A stretch of DNA of 64,000 nucleotides. Origin: Lepiota brunneoincarnata. Its lineage: Eukaryota; Basidiomycota; Agaricomycetes; Agaricales; Agaricaceae. The stretch's first letter is position 1, and each line of letters begins with the position of its first letter. The stretch covers positions 248,001-312,000 of the forward strand of contig JAEBUN010000026.1 of NCBI GenBank assembly GCA_023014365.1. The letters run 5' to 3'. This document shows positions 24,086 to 34,685 of the stretch, piece after piece. The notes below the pieces were generated by a model. It was given only the letters and a program-made list of their open reading frames with translations, was not told the origin of the DNA and did no database searches. A program made the translations under genes and the position numbers.

Positions 24086-24817
24086 TCATCTGGACAGTCC
24101 ATCTGGCCCAAATGTCTTCCCTTCTTTGTGTACTAGCATGAAGTAGAACAATCTAATGAAGTCCACCCAACGGTTTACAGTAGCATTTGGGAGTTTTCCT
24201 GGGTTGTTTAACATCCCAAAGAGAACCTTCACGTCTGTTTCCACTACTAGATTTCTCAATCCCCACAATAAATATTTCTCCTGTTCCAGCACCATTCTTA
24301 AGCCACATAGCTCTCGCTTGGGCTGAGAATACCTCTGCTGTCTCTTGTCCAATAATATTGACCCAAACTTTGCATAATGTATAAGCTTAGTGTCTTCTAC
24401 ATCTCTCTGACATATATAGTATCCCACCGCCCTCCATGAGGTATCCACGGCTACTACTATGGGTTGTTTACTTGGAAATTCGGGGTTCCTGGTTGGGAAA
24501 CAGCGCTGAATTGCATCTTTCAGCTCCTGCTGCGCTTTCCGTTCGTTTTCTTCCCATTCAAACTCTTGTCCCTTCTTAAGCTTTTCATATAGAGGTGCAG
24601 CAATGGCTATGAACTTCGGGATATGATTCCTGTAGCGCGTAGCTGTTCCTAGAAAACCCCTTAGTTCTGAGACATTCTCACAATCCCCCCATCTTAAAAT
24701 TTTTCCAATGGTGTCTGTGGTGGGAAACCGTCCTTTATAGGAGCATTCAAAACCCACTACAGTGATTTCATCAGCACAGATAGTTGTTTTGGGCCCAGAG
24801 AAGGTTCCCCCTACATA
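24086..24817 (-). pseudogene. RT thumb/RNase H of element C, downstream of the Tc1 insertion
   Basis: Minus strand. It begins YVGGTFSGPKTTICADEITVV, continues through RGFLGTATRYRNHIPKF, then RNase H (VVAVDTSWRAVGYYI, RELCGLRMVLEQEKYL, VVETDVKVL) and ends in DGLSR. Across the transposon the sequence joins in frame: NRILQRMK on the right of the Tc1 element and YVGGTFSG on the left, with one TA. Confidence 0.85.
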
Positions 24818-25028
24818 CAGTGACCCACAAAACCGTTCCAATGTTTTGTACTTTTGACTTAAAGTAGTAATAGCTCAGTAAATAAAATAGCTATATTTGT
24901 GAATATATTTATAAACATAGCCAAATATGTCGTATCTGACCCTGCAAAGTTGCGTTATGTAATACTTCCAAATGAGGCAATTATGAATTTTGTAAGCATT
25001 TTAAGTCATTGGAATGGTTTTGTCAATG
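24818..25028 (+). repeat. Left terminal inverted repeat of the Tc1-like element
   Basis: 211 bp, starting CAGTGACCC and ending TTTTGTCAATG. It pairs with 26213-26424 almost without gaps. Confidence 0.9.
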
Positions 25029-25166
25029 GTAATTTTTAATACTAATCCAAGCAATCACATGACTCCATTGATTGTCAATCAACAAGATCATGTGACCATG
25101 TGTCTTTGACATATAAATAGATGTGCTGACAGCCATGTCCCATCATTCTCAACCCCCCTACCTACC

Positions 25167-26184
25167 ATGAAGCCATTATCTTCTACTCTAAAGCAAACCA
25201 TCCTCTCTTTGCTAAATTCTCATCATTCCTATAATAAAATTGAGGCAATTACTGGTGTTGGGTGCAGTACCATATCCAGGCTAGCCTCTAAAAATTGTTC
25301 CAGCCTTACTAAATCACTTGGAGGACATCCTTCAAAACTCTCTACCACTAATATTTGGCATGCTATCCATCTTATCTCTGCTGGCAAGGCTGAAACTGCT
25401 GTAGATATAGCCAAATCTCTTGCTCCCATCATTGGGACATCAGTCTCTTCACAGACTGTAGCAAGGCATCTCAAACAGGCAGGAATGAAGGCTGTAGTCA
25501 AGCAAAAAAAGCCTTTACTCTCTGACAAGCATAGGAGGGCTAGGCTGGATTTTGCTCTGACACACCAGCATTGGACTGTGGAGGACTGGAAGCTGGTTGT
25601 ATGGTCTGATGAAACCAAAATTAATTGTTTGGGGTCAGATGGGAGGAAGTGGGGATGGAAAAAGAAGGGAGAGGGGCTTAGTGAAAGATTGGTCAAGGGA
25701 ACTCTGAAGTATGGAGGAGGATCAGTGATGGTTTGGGGCTGTATGCTGTGGGATGGCCCAGGCTATGCAGTGAGGATTGATGGAAGGATGGATGCAGAGT
25801 TGTTTGTGCAAATTTTGGAGGAAGATTTGAAGAAGAGTCTCCAGTGGTACAAGCTTAAACCCCGAGATATTATCTTCCAGCAAGATAATGACCCCAAACA
25901 CAAGAGTACACTGGCCAAAGAATGGTTTCAAAAAAATCCTTTTTAGGCTCCTAACCTGGCCAGCACAGTCACCTAACCTCAATCCCATTGAACACTTATG
26001 GGAATATGTGAAGAGAAAGTTTGGAGAGTATGAATCTCCTCCCAAGGGTATGGAGGAGTTGTGGCAGAGGGTAGAAAAGGAGTGGGATGCTATTCCAGCT
26101 TCTGAGTGTCAGAAGTTAATTGAAAGTATGCCTAGAAGAGTAGCAGCTGTACTCAAAGCCAGGGGGGGCTACTCTAAGTACTAG
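25167..26184 (+). pseudogene. Tc1-family DD34E transposase, one-base frameshift
   Basis: Frame one (25167-25946) gives an N-terminal helix-turn-helix pair (IEAITGVGCSTISRLASKN, then TVARHLKQAGMKAV), the first catalytic aspartate (VWSDETKIN), a GGGSVMVWGCM block and the second aspartate (IFQQDNDPKH). It stops at a TAG at 25944. The next frame continues at once with LLTWPAQSPNLNPIEHLW and ends KARGGYSKY at 26184. Dropping one T from the run near 25942 joins them. The distance from the second Asp to the Glu of PIEHLW is then 34 residues (DD34E), standard for Tc1. Joined length would be about 338 residues, the family's usual size. A translational frameshift is possible, but a mutation is simpler. 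Confidence 0.85.
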
Positions 26185-26212
26185 AAATAATAGGATAGCC
26201 TAGTATAATATG

Positions 26213-26424
26213 TCATTGACAAAACCGTTCCAATGACTTAAAATGATTACAAAATTCATAATTGCCTAATTTGGAAGTATTACATGACGCAACTTTGCAG
26301 AGTCAGATATGACATATTTGGCTATGTTTATAAATATATTCACAAATATAGCTATTTTATTTACTGAGCTATTACTACTTTAAGTCAAAAGTACAAATCT
26401 TTGGAACGGTTTTGTGGGTCACTG
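26213..26424 (-). repeat. Right terminal inverted repeat of the Tc1-like element
   Basis: 212 bp, ending GGGTCACTG. Inverse of the left arm. Confidence 0.9.
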
Positions 26425-26477
26425 TATTTCATCCTCTGTAGAATCCTATTGACTGTCTGCATGTGTTCCCATACAAA

Positions 26478-28759
26478 TCATCGGATCCCTGGGTTCTTTT
26501 TCAACATCTCTTCAGTGCCATCTAGCAACTCATATCTGGTTTTCGGTCCTGTGATAGGTACATCATCTATGTACGGCATCATGTATTCTGGTATCTCACT
26601 GGCTAGGATCGCTGTTACATCCTCATGAAATATAGGCACTGAATTGGTCCATCCCATAGGTAGCGTTACTAAGCGTAGCGCTCCAAAAGGTGTCTGGAAC
26701 ATTGTTAAGTCCCGAGACAACTCAGCTAACAATCACTCGTCATATCCAACATACAGATCCAGGATGCCTCCACAAGCCCTGCCTGCAAAGTGCATCGCCA
26801 AATCTTCCGTTGCTGGCGGCAGCCCTGAATGCGCTATTGTTACTCTGTTCAGCGGTTCCAAGCTGTGTACCAGTCTCAAACTTTTTCCATCTTTCTTTAC
26901 CACACAGAACCATCTGGATCTATAGGATGAGTTTGACGGCTCGTATACACCAGCACTAATTTTTCTTTTTATAATGGCACAGACTTCATCATAGATTGCT
27001 GGTGGAATCGGAATGGGCTTTTCCACCCATGGAGTATGTTCTACCATTGGTATCTCGATCGGCAGGAAGAAATCTTCCCTAAAACATCCCTTTTCCTCAT
27101 CTGTCCAGGCGAATGCCTTTTCTTGAAGCATCATGATGTGGTGCATCAGCTTTCTTTCCTCTGGCCACAAGAAATCCCCTGTATGGGCTTTGTCCAGCTT
27201 AAGCTTACGCTCCTCAGTATATCTGCCTGTCGGGACAAACTCTGGAGGATGTATGCTAAGCTCAGGCATTTCTGCCAGTGGGTCCCCTTTTATTTCTCAT
27301 TTTATCCTGAATCTCTCTGGTAGATCACCCAACACTGGCCTCACTTTTAAGGCTACTGGTTTATATTTCTTCCCAGCCAGGCATTGTACTGTATCTTCAT
27401 CATCTTCTTCTGTTTCAAAGACAGTTATTCCCTGGTCCTCTGTGCCCTGCACATTGGCTATGTGTCCTAGGCACAATAACACTGTCGCTTTATCTTCTTG
27501 TGGACAGTCCTCATCGCATATGACTTGGTCAATGAACATTAGCTGTAGCTCAGCCTCTGAGAAGCTTCCTTTTGCTAAGCTTAGTGTTTGTGCGACGACA
27601 GAGCCCTTCTCATCATCATAGTCTATTATACAAGCCACCTCTCCTTGTCCCTTAGTCAACTCATCAAGGTTTCTTGAAAATTTTGACTGTTTTCTCTAAG
27701 CTTAAGAGGATTACACTCTCCTCGAGCATAAGTTGGCAACACAGCTCTTTCTCTGGTATTTGGGTCCATAATAACCAAGGTTTGCTTGCCACTGGTGCTA
27801 TTCCTGACTTCACTAGCAGTTATTACATCAAATGGTCATCCCAGCAGTACTCGATACATGGGGTTGCAAACTATGTGAACTTGCAAATAGATTGTGACTC
27901 CCCCGCAGGTAAAGCCTACATTCTTTGCCAACCCACAAGTCTTTTCAACCTGCCCATTCACACTCTGCAAATTAATTGTAGTGTCTGGGTCCCAAGAAAC
28001 TTGACATGCAATCGCCACTTCCTGACTCATAGATACAATCTGTGACCCACTATCTAGCAAGGCCTCTTCCTGCCAAATCCCATTTATCAGAGTCAGAACT
28101 ACTCTCAATGGTTTGCATTCTTTAGCAATAAACACTTGCCGTCCCCTGTCTCTTCTGGGAAGTGACTCCAAGTACTGCATGATTGGATCCTGAGCTACCC
28201 AGGCTTGCATTGCCAAGCCTTCTTGGAGCACTGTATCATACTTCCGAGAGCCGTCTGCCAGCTCCGTTATCATAACCTGTACCAGCCCACTATTAATTTC
28301 CATATCTTCTGTATCATCTTCCAAGGACCCAACTCCTGCTATTAAGCTTTGATTTGTGGTTACCTGTTTTCTCATAATTTGCTCGCTATAAGTGTTCCTG
28401 TATAAAGGTGACAATGCCAAGGGTTCTCCATGCAATACTGAGGCTTCTCGCTTCAATACCGTGCTGAGTACTTCCTCAACATCGACATTCCTCTCTATAG
28501 GGGCCTGGTGCTTATACGCAAGCTCCTTCTTGGATGATTCCATCCTTCTGACAGGCAGCGGTGGTACCTCAACAACCGGGCACAGTGGTTTCACATTCCT
28601 ATATGGTAATTCCCCTGCTACTGCACACGGTAGTTTCTCCATTGTCTGCCCTATTTCCTCATTTTCTGATTCTTCTGATTGCTCGGAATCCGACGCGTCC
28701 TCAGGAGTCTGTCCTCTGGCGAAGGCAACCTTCTTCTTCAGAGCCGGCTCCTTCCTCAA
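26478..28759 (-). pseudogene. Protease and RT of element C
   Basis: Minus strand, several frames in series. The protease has ALLDSGSQIVSMSQEVA in the frame 28759-27836. A linker with an acidic stretch (27659-27297) leads to RT: VKKDGKSLRLVHSLEPLN, GGILDLYVGYDE, PFGALRLVTLPMGW and the catalytic MMPYIDDVPITGPKT. Stops between the pieces are mostly TGA, for example after VGYDE and after NPGI-R, where CGA (Arg) is expected from the family. The catalytic aspartates are intact, but the gene is broken in at least four places. Confidence 0.85.
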
Positions 28760-28785
28760 ACCCTTTAGAAACCCGACTCCAAGTT

Positions 28786-30507
28786 CTAAGTCTTCGTGCC
28801 ACTCCTGGTGTCCAAATACTGGCTTGCTGAGGGTGTACCATCCATCAAACCACTAAGCTTAGCCTGTATCTGGGCCAATTGCTTGGCCAAAGACTGTATC
28901 TCAACATTATCATCCTTTCTGGTCATAAGCTTAACCTTTGGGGCACTCCCGGCGTGGATGGCAGCTGTTTCCAACATTTCCATGCGCTACTTCAGACAGC
29001 GGATTTCTTCTTCTGCTGGCGACCTTTGGTTTTCTGACCCTGGGAATGCTTTCTGTGCAAACACTGCTGCCACTGGCACTTGCAGTAACTCAGGCTCAAC
29101 CTCTGGCAGTTCTGGTACCTGAATGAAGAGTTGTCCCTTTGTTGCATAGTACTTCGCCACTTTCTCTTTAATAGGCCCTTCTCCTCAAGGGATACTCGAG
29201 CCATCTCCCATATATATTTTGTTCCCTTCAACTCTAATTCAGCCAGCTTGTTTATCCGCCTCCATGTCCAGGCAGAATAACCAACTATGCCCCAATAACC
29301 AACAGTAGAAACACTTGCGATCGGAAAGCAACCCTGCCGGCCCACTTCTGGTATTCCTCTGAGCATGATTATAGCCGGCATAATTATGTCTGTCCTTCAC
29401 CAAACTCTCTAAGTATGATTTTAAAGTATGCCCCTGGATATTCATGAGGTTCTTAAGCTCAGCACAACCACCTGCCATCTGCGAGACTTCATCCTGAAAC
29501 TTCTGCTTTAAGCTTTGCAGCTCTCGCTTTACTACAGGGTCATAAGTCCCTGTTCCGGATGTCGCAGGTGGATGGCTCATCAATGCTGAGTTCACCAGCC
29601 TTGAATCCTGATGAAGGGATCGCATAAGTGTTTTGCCAATCGAAATTTTGATGGCTTTATCCACAACGATCCTCCAATCATAGGGGTCCTCTTTGCATAA
29701 ATCCTTTGCAGTTAGTGCCAACCCATCGCTCACGGTTTTATGCACCCCGGTGATCACTAATCTCGCATTGAGTACGTCCTGGAACACAGAGTCCAGTGTG
29801 CTCGTAAATAACTTGACTAGCTCTCAGTTCGAGACTACTGCTGGCGACTTCAGGCACTTCTCTGCTTCTAGAATGAATCGCCTTTTGAAGTCCAAGACTC
29901 TATGCTCCTCATTCATTGCAATGCCTCTACTCTCTGCACAGAATTCCCTCAATCGTCACACTGAGCCCTGCTCAGCTGCCACAGTCTTGGGATACTCTTT
30001 CTTCAATCTCTCTATGAAGCCTGCCCAGCTTCCTGCTGGGAACTCTGCAAAACTCATCCACTCTTCATGGATATCCTGGTCCACATATGACACTGCCCAA
30101 TTTATCCTTTCTGCATCATCCGTCATCTTTGTTATCGTGAAGAGCCATTCAAGTGTCCAGAGATAATTTCTCAATGTCTGTGGTTTTGATGCATCCCATC
30201 TGGAAGCATTATTGCTAAAGGGAATTGGAATATGCTTGTGTCCCATTTTACTAGCTGTAGTTGTTGTAGATGGTGTAGTTTGGTTTGTCTGTACAGTCGG
30301 AGTTGACTGTGATATCTGTGGTACCGTAGAGGCACCAGGAGGGTTCATATGAAACAAGTTTTGGTTTGTAAACGCTAAGCTTAGCGTAGGAACGGTCTGA
30401 CCATCCTGGCTTTTGGTGTGCAGAATATGCACTATGTTGCGAGCTGAGGCTGGAAGCCTGATAGTAATTCTGGGAGCAGTAGAGATCGGCAGTGCAACTT
30501 CTCTCAA
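28786..30507 (-). pseudogene. Gag of element C, broken
   Basis: Minus strand. The first frame (30507-29956) holds a Thr/Gln-rich N-terminus and the capsid-like stretch LRNYLWTLEWLFTITKMTDD, then AVSYVDQDIHEEWMSF. A TGA follows. The second frame (29787-29239) includes a coiled region (KRELQSLKQKFQDEVSQM) and a CCHC knuckle (C-F-Y-C, H, C with CX2CX4HX4C spacing). A last piece (28983-28786) reads into the protease region. Stops at the joints are TGA. Retroelement Gag packages the RNA and forms the particle; this copy cannot. Confidence 0.75.
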
Positions 30508-30795
30508 TACTGCAACTGCTAAACCGCTCGCTGTGCTCGCAGTTATAGAACTAGTAGGATCTTTTCACTTTCAAGAGGTACTAGCAGCAATGAGGTCTTC
30601 AGAACCTTCTGGACAATTAGAATTCCAAGTAGTTCTCTGTTTTGGGGGGTCAACCTTCCTGAGACTGCTCTCAACAGACATTTTGGGTGACTTTACAGTC
30701 TTTGCTTGAACCTTTTTCTGCTTCACAGGTGAAAGGCGGGCCAGTGTCCAAGTCTTTTGGTGTTTATCTCATGAAATTCAACTGAAAACCCCCCT

Positions 30796-30809
30796 CGCGG
30801 TGGGCTCCA
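30796..30809 (-). other. Primer-binding site of element C
   Basis: Minus-strand TGGAGCCCACCGCG begins two bases after the CA end of the 5' LTR. It starts TGG, the complement of a tRNA CCA end; I did not identify the tRNA. Confidence 0.6.
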
Positions 30810-30811
30810 GA

Positions 30812-32091
30812 TGAAAAAATGAAAACATTCACGGATTTTAATATAGATAAATGGCTTGTTCTCACTAAGCTTAGTTGAAATTTGATAAGCTTAAGTTAAT
30901 ACAAGTAGTATGAGATAGATAATAAACAGTTTTGTCTTTTAGGGTGTTCTGGGGGTGTGTTCTGACAGCAAAATTCAAGAGAATAGTGTTTTTAGAGGTT
31001 AATGAACAGCCGTTGAAGTTATCTTAGCCATACAGTGCAACAGTGAAAGGACAATCCCTGTCAATTCAAAGCACAGGGTCTCTAGTCTCTGGTCTCTGGT
31101 CTCTGAACTCTGTTCTCTGTCTCTGTCTCTGTCTCTAGCACTCTGGAACTCTAAACTCTGGACTCTGTTCTCTGTCTCTGTCTCTGGGTTGGTCAATGAC
31201 CGAAGAAATCATACTTAATGATGCACACTAAATAGTCCTCTGAAACCGTTCTTGATCACAGCTTGCAGACTTGCATGTGGAAGTGGGGGTGAGACCTCTT
31301 GCTTCTCCACAAACAAGCGCAACCGTATTTATATTGTTTAGATATATGCGAGAGATAGTAAATATGAAATAGAAAACAATAAGCTTAATTGTTACAGGTA
31401 CTGCAGAATATTTTGGAAGGTTCGGTAGCATTTCTACCTTGCCCTGGGTTATAGGTTTTTCTCTGATTGACAAATGGCAATCCAGCCAGACGTGTTCTGT
31501 GCTTGTCTGCATTATTCTGCGTCCACACGAGCACCTTAAGCCTCTGGATCCATATGTACAATCCCTTGATCTGTTGTAATTAATCTCAGTCAGGCAGTAT
31601 GCCAAGGTGCCGGGACCCACAAAGCACTTGTTAATTATGAGTCTTTGATATGTCTAGGGTTTTGGGCATCAGGTGTCACCTCCCAAACATTGGATGTTCC
31701 ATTCCATGGTCCAGTCATCATTATTGGGCTTGCTATGGGCATAATACCCCTGTGACAGCCGCTATGTACATTCTTTAGGTTCCAACAAATCCAAGTTCAT
31801 CAGAAAACTGCTTGTAAGGTCCCTTGATGCGACCGGAGTATACTCGATAGGCTATGTAAAGTCCGGAATCCCTCTGGAGAGTGTTCTGATAGCTTGGTTC
31901 ACTAAGCTTAGTGATAATGAGCTGGTTTGAACACTTCCGAGGCTCAAATATCCTCAGTTCGGTCAAACTGGCTACTATGGGACATAGTACCAATCCTTTA
32001 TAGGGTTCTTTAATGATATAGCCAATGATTCTATGTAGAGAATTGTTCCGGAGTATGGAATTCATGTATAGGCGTGAAATCAGCGTATCAC
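30812..32091 (-). repeat. 5' LTR of element C
   Basis: 1,280 bp on the minus strand, from TGATACGC to TTTTTTCA. TATA box (revcomp of TATAAATAC) near 31327. CTCTGT simple repeat at 31080-31190. TAAGCTTA palindromes at 30866, 30886, 31380 and 31903; the last is a perfect 16-bp palindrome, TCACTAAGCTTAGTGA. Confidence 0.85.
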
Positions 32092-32185
32092 TGGGTAACA
32101 CACTATGCCCAAACCCATGGGTTAATGGGTATCTACCCACATGGGTGCAGGTATGGGTTGTGGTTGTGGTACCTGCAGGACTACC

Positions 32186-33042
32186 TGTGCTATAGCATAT
32201 TGTCTAGCAATGCCACAATCATCAAGGAACTTGATAAAGTTTGATCCCATATATTCACCCCCTTTGTCACATTGGAAGGTTTTCAGAGTGTGTCCAGTTT
32301 GATTTTCTGCAAACACCTTAAACCACTTGAATGCATCAAATACATCACTCTTTCTATTTAAGGGTATGACAACCCGAAATCAAGAGAAGTCATCAATAAA
32401 TGTAACCCAATAATTGAAACCACCCCATGATGTTACTGATACTTGGTGAAGATCAGAGTGAACAAATTCCAATGACTGTGATGCTCTATGCTCCGAAGGG
32501 GGGAATGGGTTTGCATGCATTTTTCCTGCTAGGCATGGCTCACAGATTGGATCAGGCTTCTCAGATGAGCTTACTGTTATTCCACTAACTATGTCACTTT
32601 TGATCATCTGTTTGATGTCCTCATACAGTAGTTTGTGATACCCAAGCCATTTATGCCACAAAGATAGATTCAGAGGGAGAGTTGATGCAATATGAACATT
32701 TTCTATATTTTCTACAGTGGAACCATCAAGATAACCAGTAGTACCTTTAACTGAACTAGTAAATAGTAATCGGTCTTTTCAGAAGAACTGTAGATTATCA
32801 AGAGAAATGTGAACATCAATCCCTTTATGAAGAGTTAGGTATAGAACAGCAAGAAGATTACTCTGTAATGCTGGAACATGTAGTACTCTGGTAAATTCAA
32901 CATCTCTTTCTAATTGTCCATTAATAACTGGTCTGAAGATAACACATCCAATACCCTCTGAATATACAACACTGTTGTCTGCAAGTTGAACAGGAACTCT
33001 AAATGGAGTGTAATCTTGTAACCAGCTTTTATGAGGGGTCAT
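32186..33042 (-). pseudogene. Copia protease end, pre-integrase and partial integrase
   Basis: Minus strand. It begins HMTPHKSWLQDYTPFRVPV (after the protease active site) with the usual VQLADNSVVYSEGIG block, then the pre-integrase MWHKWLGYHKLLYEDIKQ and CEPCLAGKMHANPFP. The integrase core follows (VHSDLHQVSVTSWGGFNYW and IDDFS, a stop, then CDKGGEYMGSNFIKFLDDCG). It breaks off at GIARQYA before the catalytic Glu region. One TGA interrupts it after IDDFS, where Arg is normal. Confidence 0.85.
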
Positions 33043-33055
33043 ATGAGAAGAGGCC

Positions 33056-33060
33056 CCTGT
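33056..33060. repeat. Target-site duplication CCTGT, left copy (element B)
   Basis: CCTGT directly before the TG of the 5' LTR. The matching copy is at 41303-41307. Confidence 0.95.
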
Positions 33061-33758
33061 TGTTATGAACAGTCCAGACCGGGAGGAACAAGAACTATTG
33101 TTCGACTTTACAAGATGGGTACAGGAGACTACAGACCAACTACGGGCACAAGAATACGAAGACGAGGAAGGGGAATACTACACCGCCATGCAGGACCTGG
33201 CGAGAGAAGCAGGAATGGAGATAACCTTGGAGGATATATTGGAATACCCCGAGGACGAGGAAGATAACCATGGATCAACCGATCCAACCTCCGATACGGA
33301 TGGAAGTACCGAGAGAATGGAGAGCGAGAACGGAGAGGACTCCATGGAGATACAATCGGGAGAAGGAGATTATGAGTCAGAGGAAAGCGATGGAACATCG
33401 CACAGCAGTAGCGAGAGTACTGACTCATTGTAATATAAATAACGCTAGGATGCCATCAGCCAGGATGTGCATCATGGTCAGGACTGTGCACGACCAGTAG
33501 AACAGCCAAGTAACCTATAACGAGTATATAGCACCTCATAGGTATATAAGGCCTGTACAAGTAGAGATTAAAGCCCTAAGCTTTAATCTTGTTAACAGCG
33601 GTCGTTTACCTCTCTGCCTTAACTTGGCGTCTTCCCTCGTTATCTCATTGAGCGCGATCCACTAAGCTCTATAAGGCCAACCGTCTCGGACACCTTGTAG
33701 AGTGATTGAAGGCCGTCTCCAGTTATCCTCGGATACAGAAGGAGCACGGATCATAACA
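33061..33758 (+). repeat. 5' LTR of element B
   Basis: TGTTATGA to TCATAACA, 698 bp. Its first 370 bases repeat the coding tail of the post-pol ORF. Promoter and start region in the second half. Confidence 0.95.
33543..33589 (+). promoter_or_regulatory. TATA box and inferred transcription start of element B
   Basis: TATATAAG at 33543-33550. The stretch AAGCTTTAATCT at 33578-33589 begins 35 bases downstream, where transcripts would start. It lies in a hairpin with AGATTAAAGC at 33564-33573. Inferred start 33578, supported by its exact complementarity to the PBS. Confidence 0.6.
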
Positions 33759-33760
33759 TT

Positions 33761-33772
33761 AGATTAAAGCTT
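33761..33772 (+). other. Primer-binding site of element B (self-priming type)
   Basis: AGATTAAAGCTT, two bases after the 5' LTR, is the exact 12-base reverse complement of 33578-33589 in the LTR and has no TGG start. This is the arrangement known for Tf1-type self-primed elements. Confidence 0.6.
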
Positions 33773-34685
33773 CCTTTGGACAACCTCCATCGTACACCCC
33801 GTGGTATCGGTACGCCTTGTCGCTACCCTTCCACACCGGCAGACGATACGCTTTATCGCTATCCGAGTGCCAACCATATCTGACGACACGCCTTGTCGCT
33901 GTCCGGTGATACACCCCCGTAGAGCAGGCCACCATACCCTCTGCACCCTTGGTCAGACGCACCGAAAGCGTTGATAGGTCATCCACACCTTTAAGTGTTG
34001 ATTGGGATAACGCACCCGTAAGCGTTGTATACAGGTCATCCGCACCTTCAAGCGTCGATTGGGATAACGCACCCGCAAGCGTTGTTTATTCACCCTCACC
34101 TTCACCTTCGACTTCTTCCCTCTTCACCCTGTCTACAAACCGAAACGACCCCCTTGCCACCGACTACGAAGAATCCAACAGTTCTGACTGGTCGACAACC
34201 GACTCCGAACCCGACTTCACACCCCCTCCACCACGGACCCTAAAAAGAAAACAAAACCTATACCCCTCACTCGTTCACCCTCTGGTTCCGCACCGTACCC
34301 TACACAACCCACCGAGAGAGTTCAACGTCGAACAGAAGACCCAGGATACCCAGCACCCCCAGCATCAGTTCTTCAATCCCTACCTAAACAACCACCACCT
34401 GAAAGAACTGCCACCTCTACCCGCTCAAAGCTCGGGGAGCCGATTCATAGAACATCTACCCCATCCTCCGGTCCTCAACCCTCAACAAGTACAAGAACTA
34501 GCGACAACACTTCGCAACAGAAACCCCCAAGAACATTCTCACCCCTCGCATCACCACTTGGATCACCGGTACACTCACCGCCTCGATCCAGTTCCCCTGT
34601 ACAATCCGAACCATCCGAAGCTAGCCCCACTACCGGGTCTATTCACACTTCCGACGAGGAATCCACAACCTCTGACATTAACAAT
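33773..34685 (+). other. Leader of element B with short repeats
   Basis: Three copies of a 14-base motif (ACGCCTTGTCGCT and variants) at about 33811, 33846 and 33886, and a 57-bp tandem repeat from 33976 to about 34089. No ATG in the gag frame before 34686, although the gag frame is open from 34188. Confidence 0.6.

Larger units (their letters stand above)
24818..26424 (+). mobile_element. Tc1/mariner-type DNA transposon, 1,607 bp, TA target duplication
   Basis: Bounded by TA on both sides (24816-24817 and 26425-26426). The terminal inverted arms are 211 bp (24818-25028) and 212 bp (26213-26424), beginning CAGTGACCCACAAAACCG and about 95% identical. Each arm also carries an inverted copy of the ACAAAACCGTTCCA core at its inner edge. 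Inserted in the RT-RNase H linker of element C. Removing it with one TA restores the retroelement frame. Confidence 0.95.
13451..32091 (-). mobile_element. Giant Ty3/gypsy retrotransposon C with antisense gene cargo
   Basis: Same-orientation LTRs lie at 13451-14746 and 30812-32091. On the minus strand, a tRNA-type PBS starts two bases after the right LTR and a purine tract (AGGGGGAGA) abuts the left LTR, so the two LTRs belong to one element of 18.6 kb. Removing the nested solo LTR (19474-22647) and the Tc1 element (24818-26424) leaves about 13.9 kb. Order on the minus strand: LTR, gag, protease, RT, RNase H, integrase, then a 4.3-kb region with two genes on the opposite strand, then LTR. Coding parts are broken mostly by TGA stops at former CGA codons. 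The flanks show no direct duplication: the left flank is CCCAG and the right flank CTGGG. Confidence 0.78.

Noticed and set aside
25888..26184. Separate 98-codon gene at the end of the Tc1 element
   Set aside because: It carries the last catalytic Glu of the transposase and joins the upstream frame by one base, so it is the same gene.
32092..32185. ACCCATG-rich stretch as telomere repeat
   Set aside because: The words are irregular and not tandem; no telomere-type unit is present.
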